Shown here: positions 8,454 to 17,268 of the stretch, one piece after another
How positions within the stretch are numbered: the first letter of the stretch is position 1
How the letters are laid out: each line of letters begins with the position of its first letter
Assembly: GCF_000002865.3 (NCBI RefSeq)
Contig: NW_001865046.1
Span: forward strand, 778,831 to 796,098
Reading direction: 5' to 3'
DNA length: 17,268 nucleotides
Source: Monosiga brevicollis MX1
Taxonomy: Eukaryota > Opisthokonta > Choanoflagellata > Craspedida > Salpingoecidae
Notes under the pieces: model-generated
The model's input: only the letters and a program-made list of their open reading frames with translations
What the model was told of the DNA's origin: nothing
Database searches by the model: none
Program-made: the position numbers and the translations under genes

Positions 8454-11400
8454 ATGACGGCCCCACTCCACCCATGCCGTCTGGCCCTGCTGGCCATACT
8501 TCTCCTTGCCCTTGTCACCATCCCCTCCACGGCCTTTGGTGGCGGCGGCGGCGGCAGTCGAGAAGAGTGCGATGAAGGAGAATATCTCGGGTATGCAATC
8601 TTTTTGTGGACAGTGTCTGTAGTGCGCCACCCTCGCTTGACCTCATGAACCTTTGACTTTTTCGGGTTTGTGCACTTGCCACCTTGCCCATCGTGATCAC
8701 ACACCACCATGCTAGTCGTTTCTTGATCTACGAGCGGTGCTACAGTACGTTTCAACAACACGGCAACTACTGATAGGCTCGGTGTCCGATGCAACTCACT
8801 TTCGCGTGCCTGCAGCCTGTCCTGCCAACTCCTATCAGGATCAGGATGATCATCGTTCTACTAGATGCAAGTTCTGCCCCGCCGGCAAATACAACTCGCC
8901 CATCTACTACACCTCGCAGGCCAATAGCATAAACGACTGCAAAACCTGTCCCTTCGGCCAGACCAGCAATGGCGACAGGAGCAATTGCTATGTAAGGATC
9001 GGCCCAATCACCACATCCAGCAGCAATATCAGCTCACATGTGTCTGTACTGGCCTGATTGTTCCATTCATACAGAACTGCCCCGTTGGCAAGGTTGGCGC
9101 CGAGGGTGGCACATGTGTGGATTGTTTTGGCAACTCCTACGCCGACGAAACCGGCCTGGCGTCCTGCAAGGACTGCTCTACAGGTGGCTTCGTCGTTGTA
9201 GAAAATTCAAACGGTCTCAACGTTGGCTGTGAAATGTGCGACATTGGCACCTACCAGTCGGGTAACGATCACACTCAATGCCTCACTTGCCCCGAGGGTA
9301 AGCTGGCAACTTCCGAGGGCGCCACGGTCTGCTACGACTGCGACGGCGTCATTGTTGAGCAGGAGGGTCAGCTCCGCTGTGAAGTGTGCGCCGGTCGAGT
9401 CGTGGACGGAACCTGCGAACCCTGCGCCCAGAACGAATACCTTTCAGGCACTTCGTGCGTGAGCTGTCCTGTCGGCCACATTCAAAGCGCCACCGATGCT
9501 TCCCTCTGTGTGCCTTGTGCAGCTGGCACGTACCTCGCAGTCATCACCGAGGCATCGGAAACCACCTACGAGTGCAAGGCTTGCCCTGGGGGTACTTATT
9601 CAGCATCTTCTGGTGCCACACAGTGTACCGCCGTCTCGGCTGGTTACGTGGCCAGCGCCGATCAAACCAGCCAGATTGCCTGCGGCCTCGGCATGTACTC
9701 GAGCGGTGGTACTGACACGTGCCACTCTTGTCCAGCTGGCTCCATCTGCGGTGCTCAAGCTTGTTCAACCTGCACGGCCTGTACCCTTGGTACTTCATAC
9801 ACAAACGATGAACACATTCAGTGCTTGACTGCGAGCTCGTGCGCCAAGGGCAGCTACATTACCGCCGCTGCTACCACCTCAAGTGACCGCGAGTGCGACT
9901 TTTGCCCAGCCAACACTTACAGTGACACGCGCAACGCTCCGTCTTGCACCAGTTGCCCAACCGACACCATCTCTGGTGAAGGAGCCCAGGAATGCTACAC
10001 GAGTGCTACCGCGTGCCAGCCCGGCGAGTTTTACAGCCAAGAGGCCTCTGGTTGCGAAGATTGCCCCGCAGGTAAGCACTTTTTGTCGCGTCTCGAGCGC
10101 ACGCAACCACACCCCACACGATACAGTCCACAACCGTCCTTTGTATGCGCTTTCTTGCAACTCAGCAACACGCATGTCCCTTGATAGGATCATACACCAG
10201 CGGTGCTGGTCGCACATCGTGTGACAGCTACGATAACTGTCTTGCCGGCCAATACGTGACAGCCACTCCCACGCCAACTTCAAATCGCGCCTGTGCCGTT
10301 TGCCCTGCGGGCAAATACAGCGACTCTCTCAACGCGGCCAGTTGCACCATCTGCGATGCCAGCATTGAGTACTGTCCGTTCGCAGCCACAGCAGAGCCCA
10401 CTGCTCAGCCTGCCCCGTGTGCAGCTGGCTCTTATCAAGCCGTCGGCCCAACCAGCAGTACGGCACGTACTTGCGTGGCTTGCTCCGTGGAGCGAAGCGA
10501 GTATCAGCCCAACGGAGGCGCGGATAGCTGCCTGACGCTGAGCACGTGTGCACCCGGGCAATACGTGACAACGTTCGCCACCTCAAGCACCGATCGTGCT
10601 TGCAGCAGCTGTGCTGCTGGCTTTACGGCCACCACCAACACGGCCACGCAGTGCAACACGTGGACCACCTGCCGCGCCGGCGAAGTACAGACGATGCCGC
10701 CCACTATCACCTCGGATCGTGTCTGCACGACCTGTGCCTCAGGCACCTTTGCTGCCAATGCAACCTACTGCCAACCTTGGTCTGATTGTCCTGCGGGCTC
10801 GTATGTCAACTACGCTCCCTCTACCTACCAGGACCGCATCTGCCGGTCCTGCACTGTAGGCACCTTCTCCACGACCGCAAACGCTGCCACCTGCACGCCA
10901 GTGACCCCCACCTGCAACGTGACCGTTTCTTGGGAGGTGCTGGGAGCCTCCTTGACCAATGATCGCATTTGCCAACCCGTTGACGTGTGCAATCCGACTG
11001 GGAATAACACCGAGTTGTGCACCTGCCCGGGCGAGGGCACCTGCTCTCAGTGCTCCTATCAAGGTGACTACAACGGCTACCTCCTCTCGTCGATTGATCA
11101 GATGCCCAATGCCGCCACGTCGTCCGATCAGCCTTCCGAGTGCGTGTCTTTAACTGGCACTGGGTCGACCTCAGATCAATGCGCCGCTCTCTGCGAAGCC
11201 AGCAGCGATTGCGTCGCCTTTTTCCTCTATGACACGGCCACAGATGACGGCCAATGCTGTCTCAAGGCCTCCTTTGATACAGGTGTCATGCAAAGTCGAA
11301 TTGGTGGCTCCTTCTTCCAGCTGCTTGCCTGTGACTCGTGCATATCTGGGTATATATCCGAAGGCCTTGGCTGCACAGCGGCATCCCTGGCCCCCAACTT

Positions 11401-14400
11401 CACTGTGGCTGTTGAAACACTTTCTCTGAACATGAAGGTGGCTGAGGGAACCGTTCTCACCCATTTTGTGGCTACGCCTCGCTCTTCGACCAACGAATCA
11501 CTCTCCATCACCTATGCCATCAGCGCCGTCTCGGACTCGGCATTTGCATCGGCCTTTGCCCTCAACAGTACCACTGGCGAGCTTTTGTTGGCCTCGAGCG
11601 TTGACGGCAGCCCAAGCGTCTTCACACTCACCATCCAGGCCAAGGACAACCGCACCGAGTGCCGCCTCGACGAAGTCCAGCAAACCGCGGGTGGCTGCGT
11701 CACGACCAAGACGGTTCAGGTGGCCGTGGTAGGATTTGCAGGCTGTCCTGCGATCACTCGCATGACCAGCTACTTGGGCGAGCGTCAGAGCGTGACCGTT
11801 GATGTTGGAACCATTGCCCTCCCACCTACCATCAGCAACCTTTTTAGCGTCGAGGTTACCCAGCCCCCCTCGTATACGCTGGCCGCCGGCGACTACCAGG
11901 TCACGTACAGCGTCGTTGAGGCGATGGATGTGGGGGCCCAACCTACTTGCGCCTTCACGATTAGTATCGTGCAGGGCTTTGAACTAACGGCCTCCCTCAT
12001 TGCCCACACCTTCTCAACAACTACCCGCAAGGCAGCCGATTACATTGCTGAGAAGAGCCCGCGCGTGGACGGCGAGCTCATCCTCTCCTCCTTTACAGTT
12101 ACGACGAACCTATTGGACAACGACTTTGCCTTTGGCATTGCGGGGCCCAACCAGCCTTTCAGCCTGGACCTCCCCGACGAGCTCTCGGCTGCGCTCCGGC
12201 TCTCACTGGTGTGGTGTTCTGAGGGTACTATGCCCTCCTCGGGTTACAATCTGCTTCCTGCGGAGGTCTCTCTCAATGGCGCTACTAGCGAGCTGACTTT
12301 TACAGATGGCGGCTCGGGCTACACCGATGACCTTGCCTGCTTCCGGGTCCAAGCTACATCGCAGACCTTTACCGGCCGCATGTCCTGGACGACCATCGAC
12401 GTGAACATGCCGTTCTCCAGCAATAATCCCAATGCAGTACCAGAGCCGACTCGTCGCCGCCGTGCCTTGACAACATATTTCCCGGCTGACGGATCGTCCG
12501 TGTCCATGCAATACAACTCGACCGATGCCGGCATCTTCACCGAGGAGCCGGGGCCCTACCTGACGCTCTCCGACATCATTCCGCCCTACTTCCTGGGCTG
12601 CCCAGCCAATCAATACGCCACGGCCTTGGCTCCCAATTACACGGTTGCTGTCACTTGGACAGAGCCCATCGCCTTTGATAACGTGGCCCTCGACGAGGCC
12701 ACGTTGCAGCGCAGCCATGCCCCCGGGGACTACTTTTCCGTTCTCAACTCCCCTCACACCGTGACATACGACATTCGCGACGAGGCGGCTCTCGCAGCGG
12801 AGACGTGCTCTTTCCGCATCTACGTGTCGTACGAAGAGGACCCCGTCACCGGGTTGGCCGCGGACATGGTGGCACAGCCCCGTGGCGTGATTGTGGATAT
12901 GCCACAGTACGATCCCAGCGTTGTCGAGAAGGTTGCCCTGTTGGACGCAACGGCTCAGCGCCTGCCGTTCTCTTCCAATCTCGGAACGAAAACTGGTCTG
13001 CACTTTGATATCAACACCAAGGGCAGTGACCCCATCATGATCCGCCAGACTGAGACGCTACAGGCTTACTTCTTTAGGTTTGATCTCACTTGGAACTCGG
13101 CTTCAGGTGCCCCCACGGCCTCGGGCGCCACAGCCACCTTTGAGCTCGTTAACGAGGATGGCTCAGAAATCTCGTGCCCCGAACTGCAAGGCGTTCAGCC
13201 TCTGCGTGGCAGCACCATTCGCATCGATCCCAACTCTGGTGCCATCGTCTTTCAAGCAAGCTCCTTGACTTATGACTGCGCAGTCGACTTTGACACGATC
13301 ACAGTGAACCTTGACTGGCCTGCCGTCGATCTGGGCACCTCTCAAACTCACGTGTACCAGCTCACCACGACAAGCAGCGTTGATATCATCCTTCTTCACG
13401 ATGGCACGGAGTTGGAAGTCGAGGATGGCCTGCGCGCAGCGGTCATGTTTGACGACATTCCCCCAAGCATCCGCAGCTGCCCCACGTCAACCAGCTTTTC
13501 TGCTGTGCAGAACACCAACTATGGTATTCGTTCCTGGACCCTGCCAGTGTTTAGTGACGCGCGTGGGGTGCGCTTCTTGCGTCGTTTTGGCCGCTTTGGC
13601 TCCTCAGGTCCTTGGGTTGAGCTCGTTGATGGTGTCAATGCCGACGTCAGTGGTCGTAGCGTTCCCTTCTCGGTGGGCTCAACCACTGATCAGGTGCAGT
13701 TGACACTTGAGCTGGCCACGGCCCCAGCCTTTAACATTCTCTACGAGGTCGAGGATTGGTTTGGCCTGACCAGCAACTGTTCCTCCTCCCTTCGTGTCAT
13801 CGACACGCAAGCCCCCGACCTCACGCTGCAAGTCATGAATACATACAACCTTTCAGCCAACTCAGCCACCGTCACCGTTGATCGCGATGACTTCATCTTG
13901 GACATGCAGGACAACGCCAACTTGGGCGTGTCTGTTGTGGAGCCACAGCCTACCTTCGACCTTGGCGTGGGTGTGCACAGCGTAACGGTGCGCGTCCTCG
14001 ATGCCTGGGCTCGCCAAGCAACCGGCACTGTGGTCATCAACGTTGAAGATCACGTCGGGCCTACCATCCGATGCTTTGCGCCCAATCTCGTTGAGACGAA
14101 AACCGGTACCACCCGAGTGGTCAACTACACCCGTGCCGAGGCCTCCGATAACGATGCCGTTGCCAATCTGACCTGTTCGCATGAACCTGGTGATTCATAT
14201 CCCATTGGTCGCACGGCGGTCGTTTGCAACGCAACAGACATGTCCGGTAACTTGAACTCGTGCGAGTTTGTCGTTGTCGTGGATGAGATTGCCGTTCAGG
14301 AAAGCCGCAACGGCACCCTGGCGTCGGCCTCGAATGCATCAAGCACCATGACGATTGGCGTTGCCGGAGCGGTCGCCTTTTGCTTGGTATTGGTGATCGT

Positions 14401-16352
14401 TTTTCTCGTGCTGCGGGCCCGTTCCCATGCGCGCCGACCCGCCGACTGGAACTCAGTTTTCAACATGATTGAGCAGTTGAAGAACGGTGATGATGTTCGC
14501 ATTCCTCGCGAGCTCAAGCGTGCCAATCTGACCATGCTGGAGGAGTTGGGCCGTGGTGCCTTTGGTTTGGTGTACAAGGCGCTCTTTGAGGAGTCACCCA
14601 ATCCTGGCTTTTTGGTGGCCGTCAAGTCTCTGCATCACACTGCCGGGGTGTCAGACCGCCAAGAACTGTTGGAGGAGGCGGCCGTCATGGTGCAACTAGA
14701 TCACCCCAACGTTGTCAAGCTGGTGGGCGTTGTCACGGTCGGCGAGCCGCTGCTTGTTGTGCTGGAGTACTGCGAAAAGGGTAGCCTCAAGTCGTACCTC
14801 GAAAACAACCCGGATGTGTCCGAGTCACAAAAGATTCGCTTCTGCAAGCAAATTTCCCTTGGCATGGAGCACATTCACGAAAAGAACTTTGTTCATCGTG
14901 ATCTGGCCGCGCGTAACGTGCTGCTGGATGCCCTCATGCGATGCCGCATTGCTGACTTTGGTCTTGCACGCGAGGAGAATGATGGTGCCGATGCCTACTA
15001 CCGCTCGCGCTCGGGCAACTTGCCGGTTCGCTGGACGGCGCCCGAGGCTCTGGATGAACGCAAATTTAGCGAGTCGACAGATGTTTGGGCTGCAGGCATC
15101 CTGTTCTACGAAATCTACACCAAGGCTGGTCTGCCATACGACGGTTGGAGCAATCAGCGCGTTTGGGTTGAAGTGTCTGCAGGCTATCGCCTCCCGTGCC
15201 CCGAGAGCTGCTCCAAGGCGGTTTATGATTTGATGTTGGCATGCTGGGATGAGACGCCCGGTTTCCGCCCGTCATTCGGCAAGCTGGCCGAGCAATTGTC
15301 CGACCTCATCACCGACGATGTGGAGGGTGGCTATCTCCGCATCAGCGATGCCGATAGCCAAGGCACCTCAGCGCAAGGCTCGGAGTTGTACGACAACGGC
15401 GGCCAAGCAGAGACGCGCCTTCAGCAGGTCACCTCGCGCGTGGTGACCAAGGATGACGTTGGGCAACGCGTGTATGTGGAGGGTTACAACACGATGGGAA
15501 CTCTGATGTTTTACGGCCCGCACCAAAGCAAGGCTGGCCTGCGTGCGGGTGTGGTACTCGACAAACCTATTGGCAATAACGATGGCACTGTTGGCGTAAG
15601 TGTGCCCTCGGGTCTTTGCTTTCAATTTTCATGTGCTTGTGGTTGTGGAAAATTGCTGCCCCTCTTACCTTTTGACGTATCTTGCCTGGCTCCCCTTTTT
15701 CTCTTGATCACAGGGTCACAAGTATTTTGATTGCCAGAGTGGCCACGGCGTGCTGGTCAATGTATCCAAGGTCTCCCTGGCAGAGCCCCTTCAGCCTGAA
15801 GGAGAAGATTTTGCAGCGCATTATGATATGGGCAACGGTGAAGATGAGGTCGATACGACGGAGAACTTTAGCGATGCCCATGCACTGTATGATATGGGTC
15901 AATCAGAGAACGTGATTGAGGAAGATGAATCGGAAGAACCTCCCTCTGGCTTTTCCACGCTGGATTCGACTCAGCTGGATACGGCACAGGCCACCATTGG
16001 CACCGATGCGCCGGCCCTTCAGATCAACCAGATGTTTGAAGAGTCGGCTCTGGAGGGCCTGACTGCGTTTGGCTTCGATGAACCTGATGATGTGCAAATG
16101 CACCAGCGGGAGTCAGTGCCCACGCACCCATCAAGCACCGCCGATGTTGGTCGTCGCGTCCTGGTCGAGGGATACGGTGAAGGCGTTCTCAAGTACTTTG
16201 GCCCGCACATGACAAAGCGGGGCCTGCGTTGCGGTGTTGCATTGGACGAGGCCATCGGCAACAATAATGGCTTCATCGGCGACCATGCCTACTTCACCTG
16301 CCCTGATAAGTGCGGCGTCTTGGTCATCCCCACAAAGGTGACTTTGTTGTAA
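8454..16352 (+). CDS. Receptor tyrosine kinase with Cys-rich/PAN/cadherin-like/HYR ectodomain and two cytoplasmic CAP-Gly domains
   Basis: A single-pass plasma membrane receptor that phosphorylates protein tyrosines. Exons: 8454-8590, 8716-8744, 8816-8991, 9075-10071, 10188-15595 and 15714-16352 (TAA), giving 2461 residues in frame. Order: signal peptide (1-27, then six Gly); Cys-rich ephrin-receptor/TNFR-like modules (about 39-730); PAN/apple-like module (about 731-831); cadherin-like repeat (about 850-934, TGELLLAS and AKDN); HYR-type domains near 964-1042, 1245-1329, 1537-1734 and 1736-1812, with two ~200-residue beta-rich modules between (1044-1242, 1334-1536). RRRR at 1202-1205 resembles a furin site. 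Transmembrane helix: 1834-1855. The kinase (about 1895-2150) is complete: GRGAFG from 1901, K1926, E1943, HRDLAARN 2016-2023, DFG 2036-2038, activation-loop YY 2050-2051, and VRWTAPEAL, diagnostic of tyrosine kinases. Tail: YLRI (Y2162), YDNG (Y2181), CAP-Gly 1 (about 2202-2271), YDMG (Y2286, Y2308), CAP-Gly 2 (about 2393-2460). ATG 8454 is chosen for its signal peptide; an in-frame ATG lies at 8382. The ligand is unknown. Confidence 0.92.
8716..8744 (+). other. 29-base microexon in the receptor kinase gene
   Basis: CATGCTAG precedes and GTACGT follows this exon. It supplies R-F-L-I-Y-E-R-C-Y between EGEYLG (exon 1, phase 2) and T-C-P-A-N-S-Y (exon 3). Without it exons 1 and 3 are out of frame. 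With it a normal Cys-rich module (C..GEYLGRFLIYERCYTC) is restored. Confidence 0.8.
15452..15779 (+). other. First CAP-Gly domain, interrupted by a phase-0 intron
   Basis: Coding begins around VGQRVYVEGY, continues through GLRAGVVLD and GNNDGTVG, is interrupted by the intron 15596-15713, and resumes GHKYFDCQSGHGVLV. This is the canonical CAP-Gly layout (glycine-rich SH3-like fold that binds tubulin or EB C-terminal EEY/F tails). The canonical GKNDG groove motif reads GNNDG here (2242-2246), so the lysine is replaced. Confidence 0.85.
16143..16349 (+). other. Second CAP-Gly domain at the extreme C-terminus
   Basis: VGRRVLVEGYGEGVLKYFG, GLRCGVALDEAIG and DHAYFTCPDKCGVLV define a second CAP-Gly domain ending three residues from the stop. 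The groove motif reads GNNNG (2431-2435). It is uninterrupted, whereas the first copy is split by an intron, so the intron was gained in copy one or lost in copy two if they arose by duplication. Confidence 0.85.
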
Positions 16353-16666
16353 GCTCGCTCTATATGATTAGCATGCCCGAGTTTGTTTTGCCGGCGATGC
16401 CTATTGGGCTCGGTTCGACCTCATCAGCAGGATATTAGAACTGCTGCTGAGGGTCTCCCATTAGTTGTTCGCTTTTTCTTTTTTTATCCATTTGGTGTCG
16501 ATGTTTTCCATTGAGTGTGTTATGTGTTATTGCATGCGTGGTGTTTTTCATTTGGCTTGGGGAGTTTAGGATACGAATGATTTTTAACCAATTGATTGAT
16601 AATGAGCCCAACCCAAAACTTGAGCATGCCCCTTCCGACGACCGTAACTCAGATGCGCCAAAACTT
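16353..16666. other. Convergent intergenic region between the receptor kinase and sulfatase
   Basis: It holds the 3' UTRs of both converging genes. No canonical AATAAA is visible on either strand and no further gene is supported. Open frames here are short and lack recognisable content. Confidence 0.6.
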
Positions 16667-17194
16667 CTAGTGCCACGTGGCCACCGCGGCCTCAAGGGCC
16701 TGTCGCAGTCGTTTGACCTATGTATTGTTCATGAACGTGTCACGCCATTCATTTTGATGAGTTTCGGATATAGACAAGTGTCGCTGCTTGGTCGATTGCA
16801 GAGCGATGCAGAGAAGGGTTTAACGGTGCGAACCGTGGCCTGATGAGTAGAATTTCCAGCAACGTTGCCGTAGATGCCATCATAGTCAAAGTCTCGTCCA
16901 TCAAAGTCAGACAAATCGTACAACTCTTCGGCCTGTAGCCGGGACCAGTCCACCTACGGAAGCCAGCAAGCACTTCCTCAGCGGTTTTTTTTTTGTTTCG
17001 TTTTCCAACCACACGACATGTTCTCCAGGAGCAGCGCGAGAGATCAAACGCAAACGAAGCCACACCCGCATGGTGCTGTTGTCAAAGGGGACCCAGGCGG
17101 TGTAGCGGTAGTTGTGATCACGGATGGTATAACCAATGTAGTCAAACTGCGAGACGTCGACATATGCACAAGCGTTGCTGTTGCATTGGCTTAC
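16667..17194 (-). CDS. Iduronate-2-sulfatase-like sulfatase, C-terminal exons only (5' part beyond the right edge)
   Basis: The family removes sulfate esters from glycosaminoglycans such as heparan and dermatan sulfate, in lysosomes or outside the cell. Minus-strand exons: 17194-17066, 16953-16834 and 16717-16667 (TAG), all phase 0, giving about 99 C-terminal residues of a protein usually near 550. The first visible exon reads SQFDYIGYTIRDHNYRYTAW, close to the iduronate-2-sulfatase pattern MGYSIR..DYRYT.W. The next contains AEELYDL and a D/F/D/Y-rich stretch ending NVAG, the usual place of ELY-D......N in this family. The last encodes VKRLRQALEAAVATWH. The donor of the last intron is uncertain: ACG|GTTCGC (16834) or ACC|GTTAAA (16825). 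Without that splice the frame runs on to a TGA at 16731-16729. The catalytic Cys and metal-binding residues are N-terminal and outside the window. It converges with the receptor kinase. Confidence 0.82.
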
Positions 17195-17254
17195 CTATGA
17201 ACGTGTGTGAGTGATTCAGCCATAAAGCAAGGTTGCATGATTGCGCGGGTATCG

Positions 17255-17268
17255 CCCCCCCCCCCCCC
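17255..17268. repeat. Poly(C) run at the window end
   Basis: Fourteen consecutive C residues end the window. A homopolymer at the very end of a contig may be an assembly or read-end artefact; it lies in a presumed intron of the sulfatase gene. Confidence 0.7.

Noticed and set aside
8306-8794. 162-codon minus-strand frame opposite the receptor's first exons
   Set aside because: It is antisense to well-supported signal peptide and Cys-rich exons, with no protein features of its own.
12203-13003. 266-codon minus-strand open frame inside the receptor ectodomain
   Set aside because: It is a GC-rich antisense shadow of the 5.4-kb coding exon. No domain is recognisable, and the sense frame is continuous with strong domain evidence.
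16435-16695. 86-codon minus-strand frame between receptor and sulfatase
   Set aside because: It overlaps the better-supported terminal sulfatase exon in another frame and shows no recognisable content.

Overview
This is eukaryotic nuclear DNA. The genes are broken by short introns of roughly 70-250 bases with GT...AG ends, the coding GC content is fairly high, and the intergenic DNA is rich in dinucleotide repeats. A secreted/membrane receptor tyrosine kinase with long cysteine-rich, HYR and cadherin-like ectodomains, in a compact genome next to ordinary mitochondrial and lysosomal genes, points to a choanoflagellate (Monosiga/Salpingoeca type). That assignment is inference from gene content. 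All splice models were built by hand from frame continuity, splice consensus and remembered family conservation; no alignment was run.

Layout from left to right. (1) 1-345: a weak candidate for the first exons of a minus-strand gene leaving the left edge. (2) About 346-1222: no secure gene, but a palindromic poly(A)-signal element and some splice-like signals on the plus strand. (3) 1223-1887, minus: a complete four-exon gene for the cytochrome c oxidase assembly factor COX16. (4) 1888-2837: a divergent intergenic region full of simple repeats. (5) 2838-5758, plus: a twelve-exon adenylate-kinase-like nucleoside monophosphate kinase with a mitochondrial-type presequence, a 29-base microexon and a probable GC-AG intron. 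(6) 5759-8453: about 2.7 kb with microsatellites, an unproven minus-strand spliced candidate and the 5' leader of the next gene. (7) 8454-16352, plus: a six-exon receptor tyrosine kinase of about 2461 residues. (8) 16667-17194, minus: the last three exons of an iduronate-2-sulfatase-like sulfatase that continues beyond the right edge. The window ends in 14 C residues.

The most notable object is the receptor tyrosine kinase. Its ectodomain runs: many ephrin-receptor/TNFR-like cysteine-rich modules, a PAN/apple-like module, a cadherin-like repeat, then HYR domains alternating with two copies of an unfamiliar beta-rich module of about 200 residues. One membrane helix and a complete tyrosine kinase domain follow. 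The cytoplasmic tail carries two CAP-Gly (microtubule plus-end type) domains separated by an acidic linker with repeated Tyr-Asp-x-Gly motifs. A receptor kinase with its own CAP-Gly domains suggests direct coupling of an extracellular signal to microtubule ends.

COX16 and the nucleotide kinase are divergently arranged and both look mitochondrial, so they may share a regulatory region. The receptor and the sulfatase are convergent, with about 314 bases between their stop codons.
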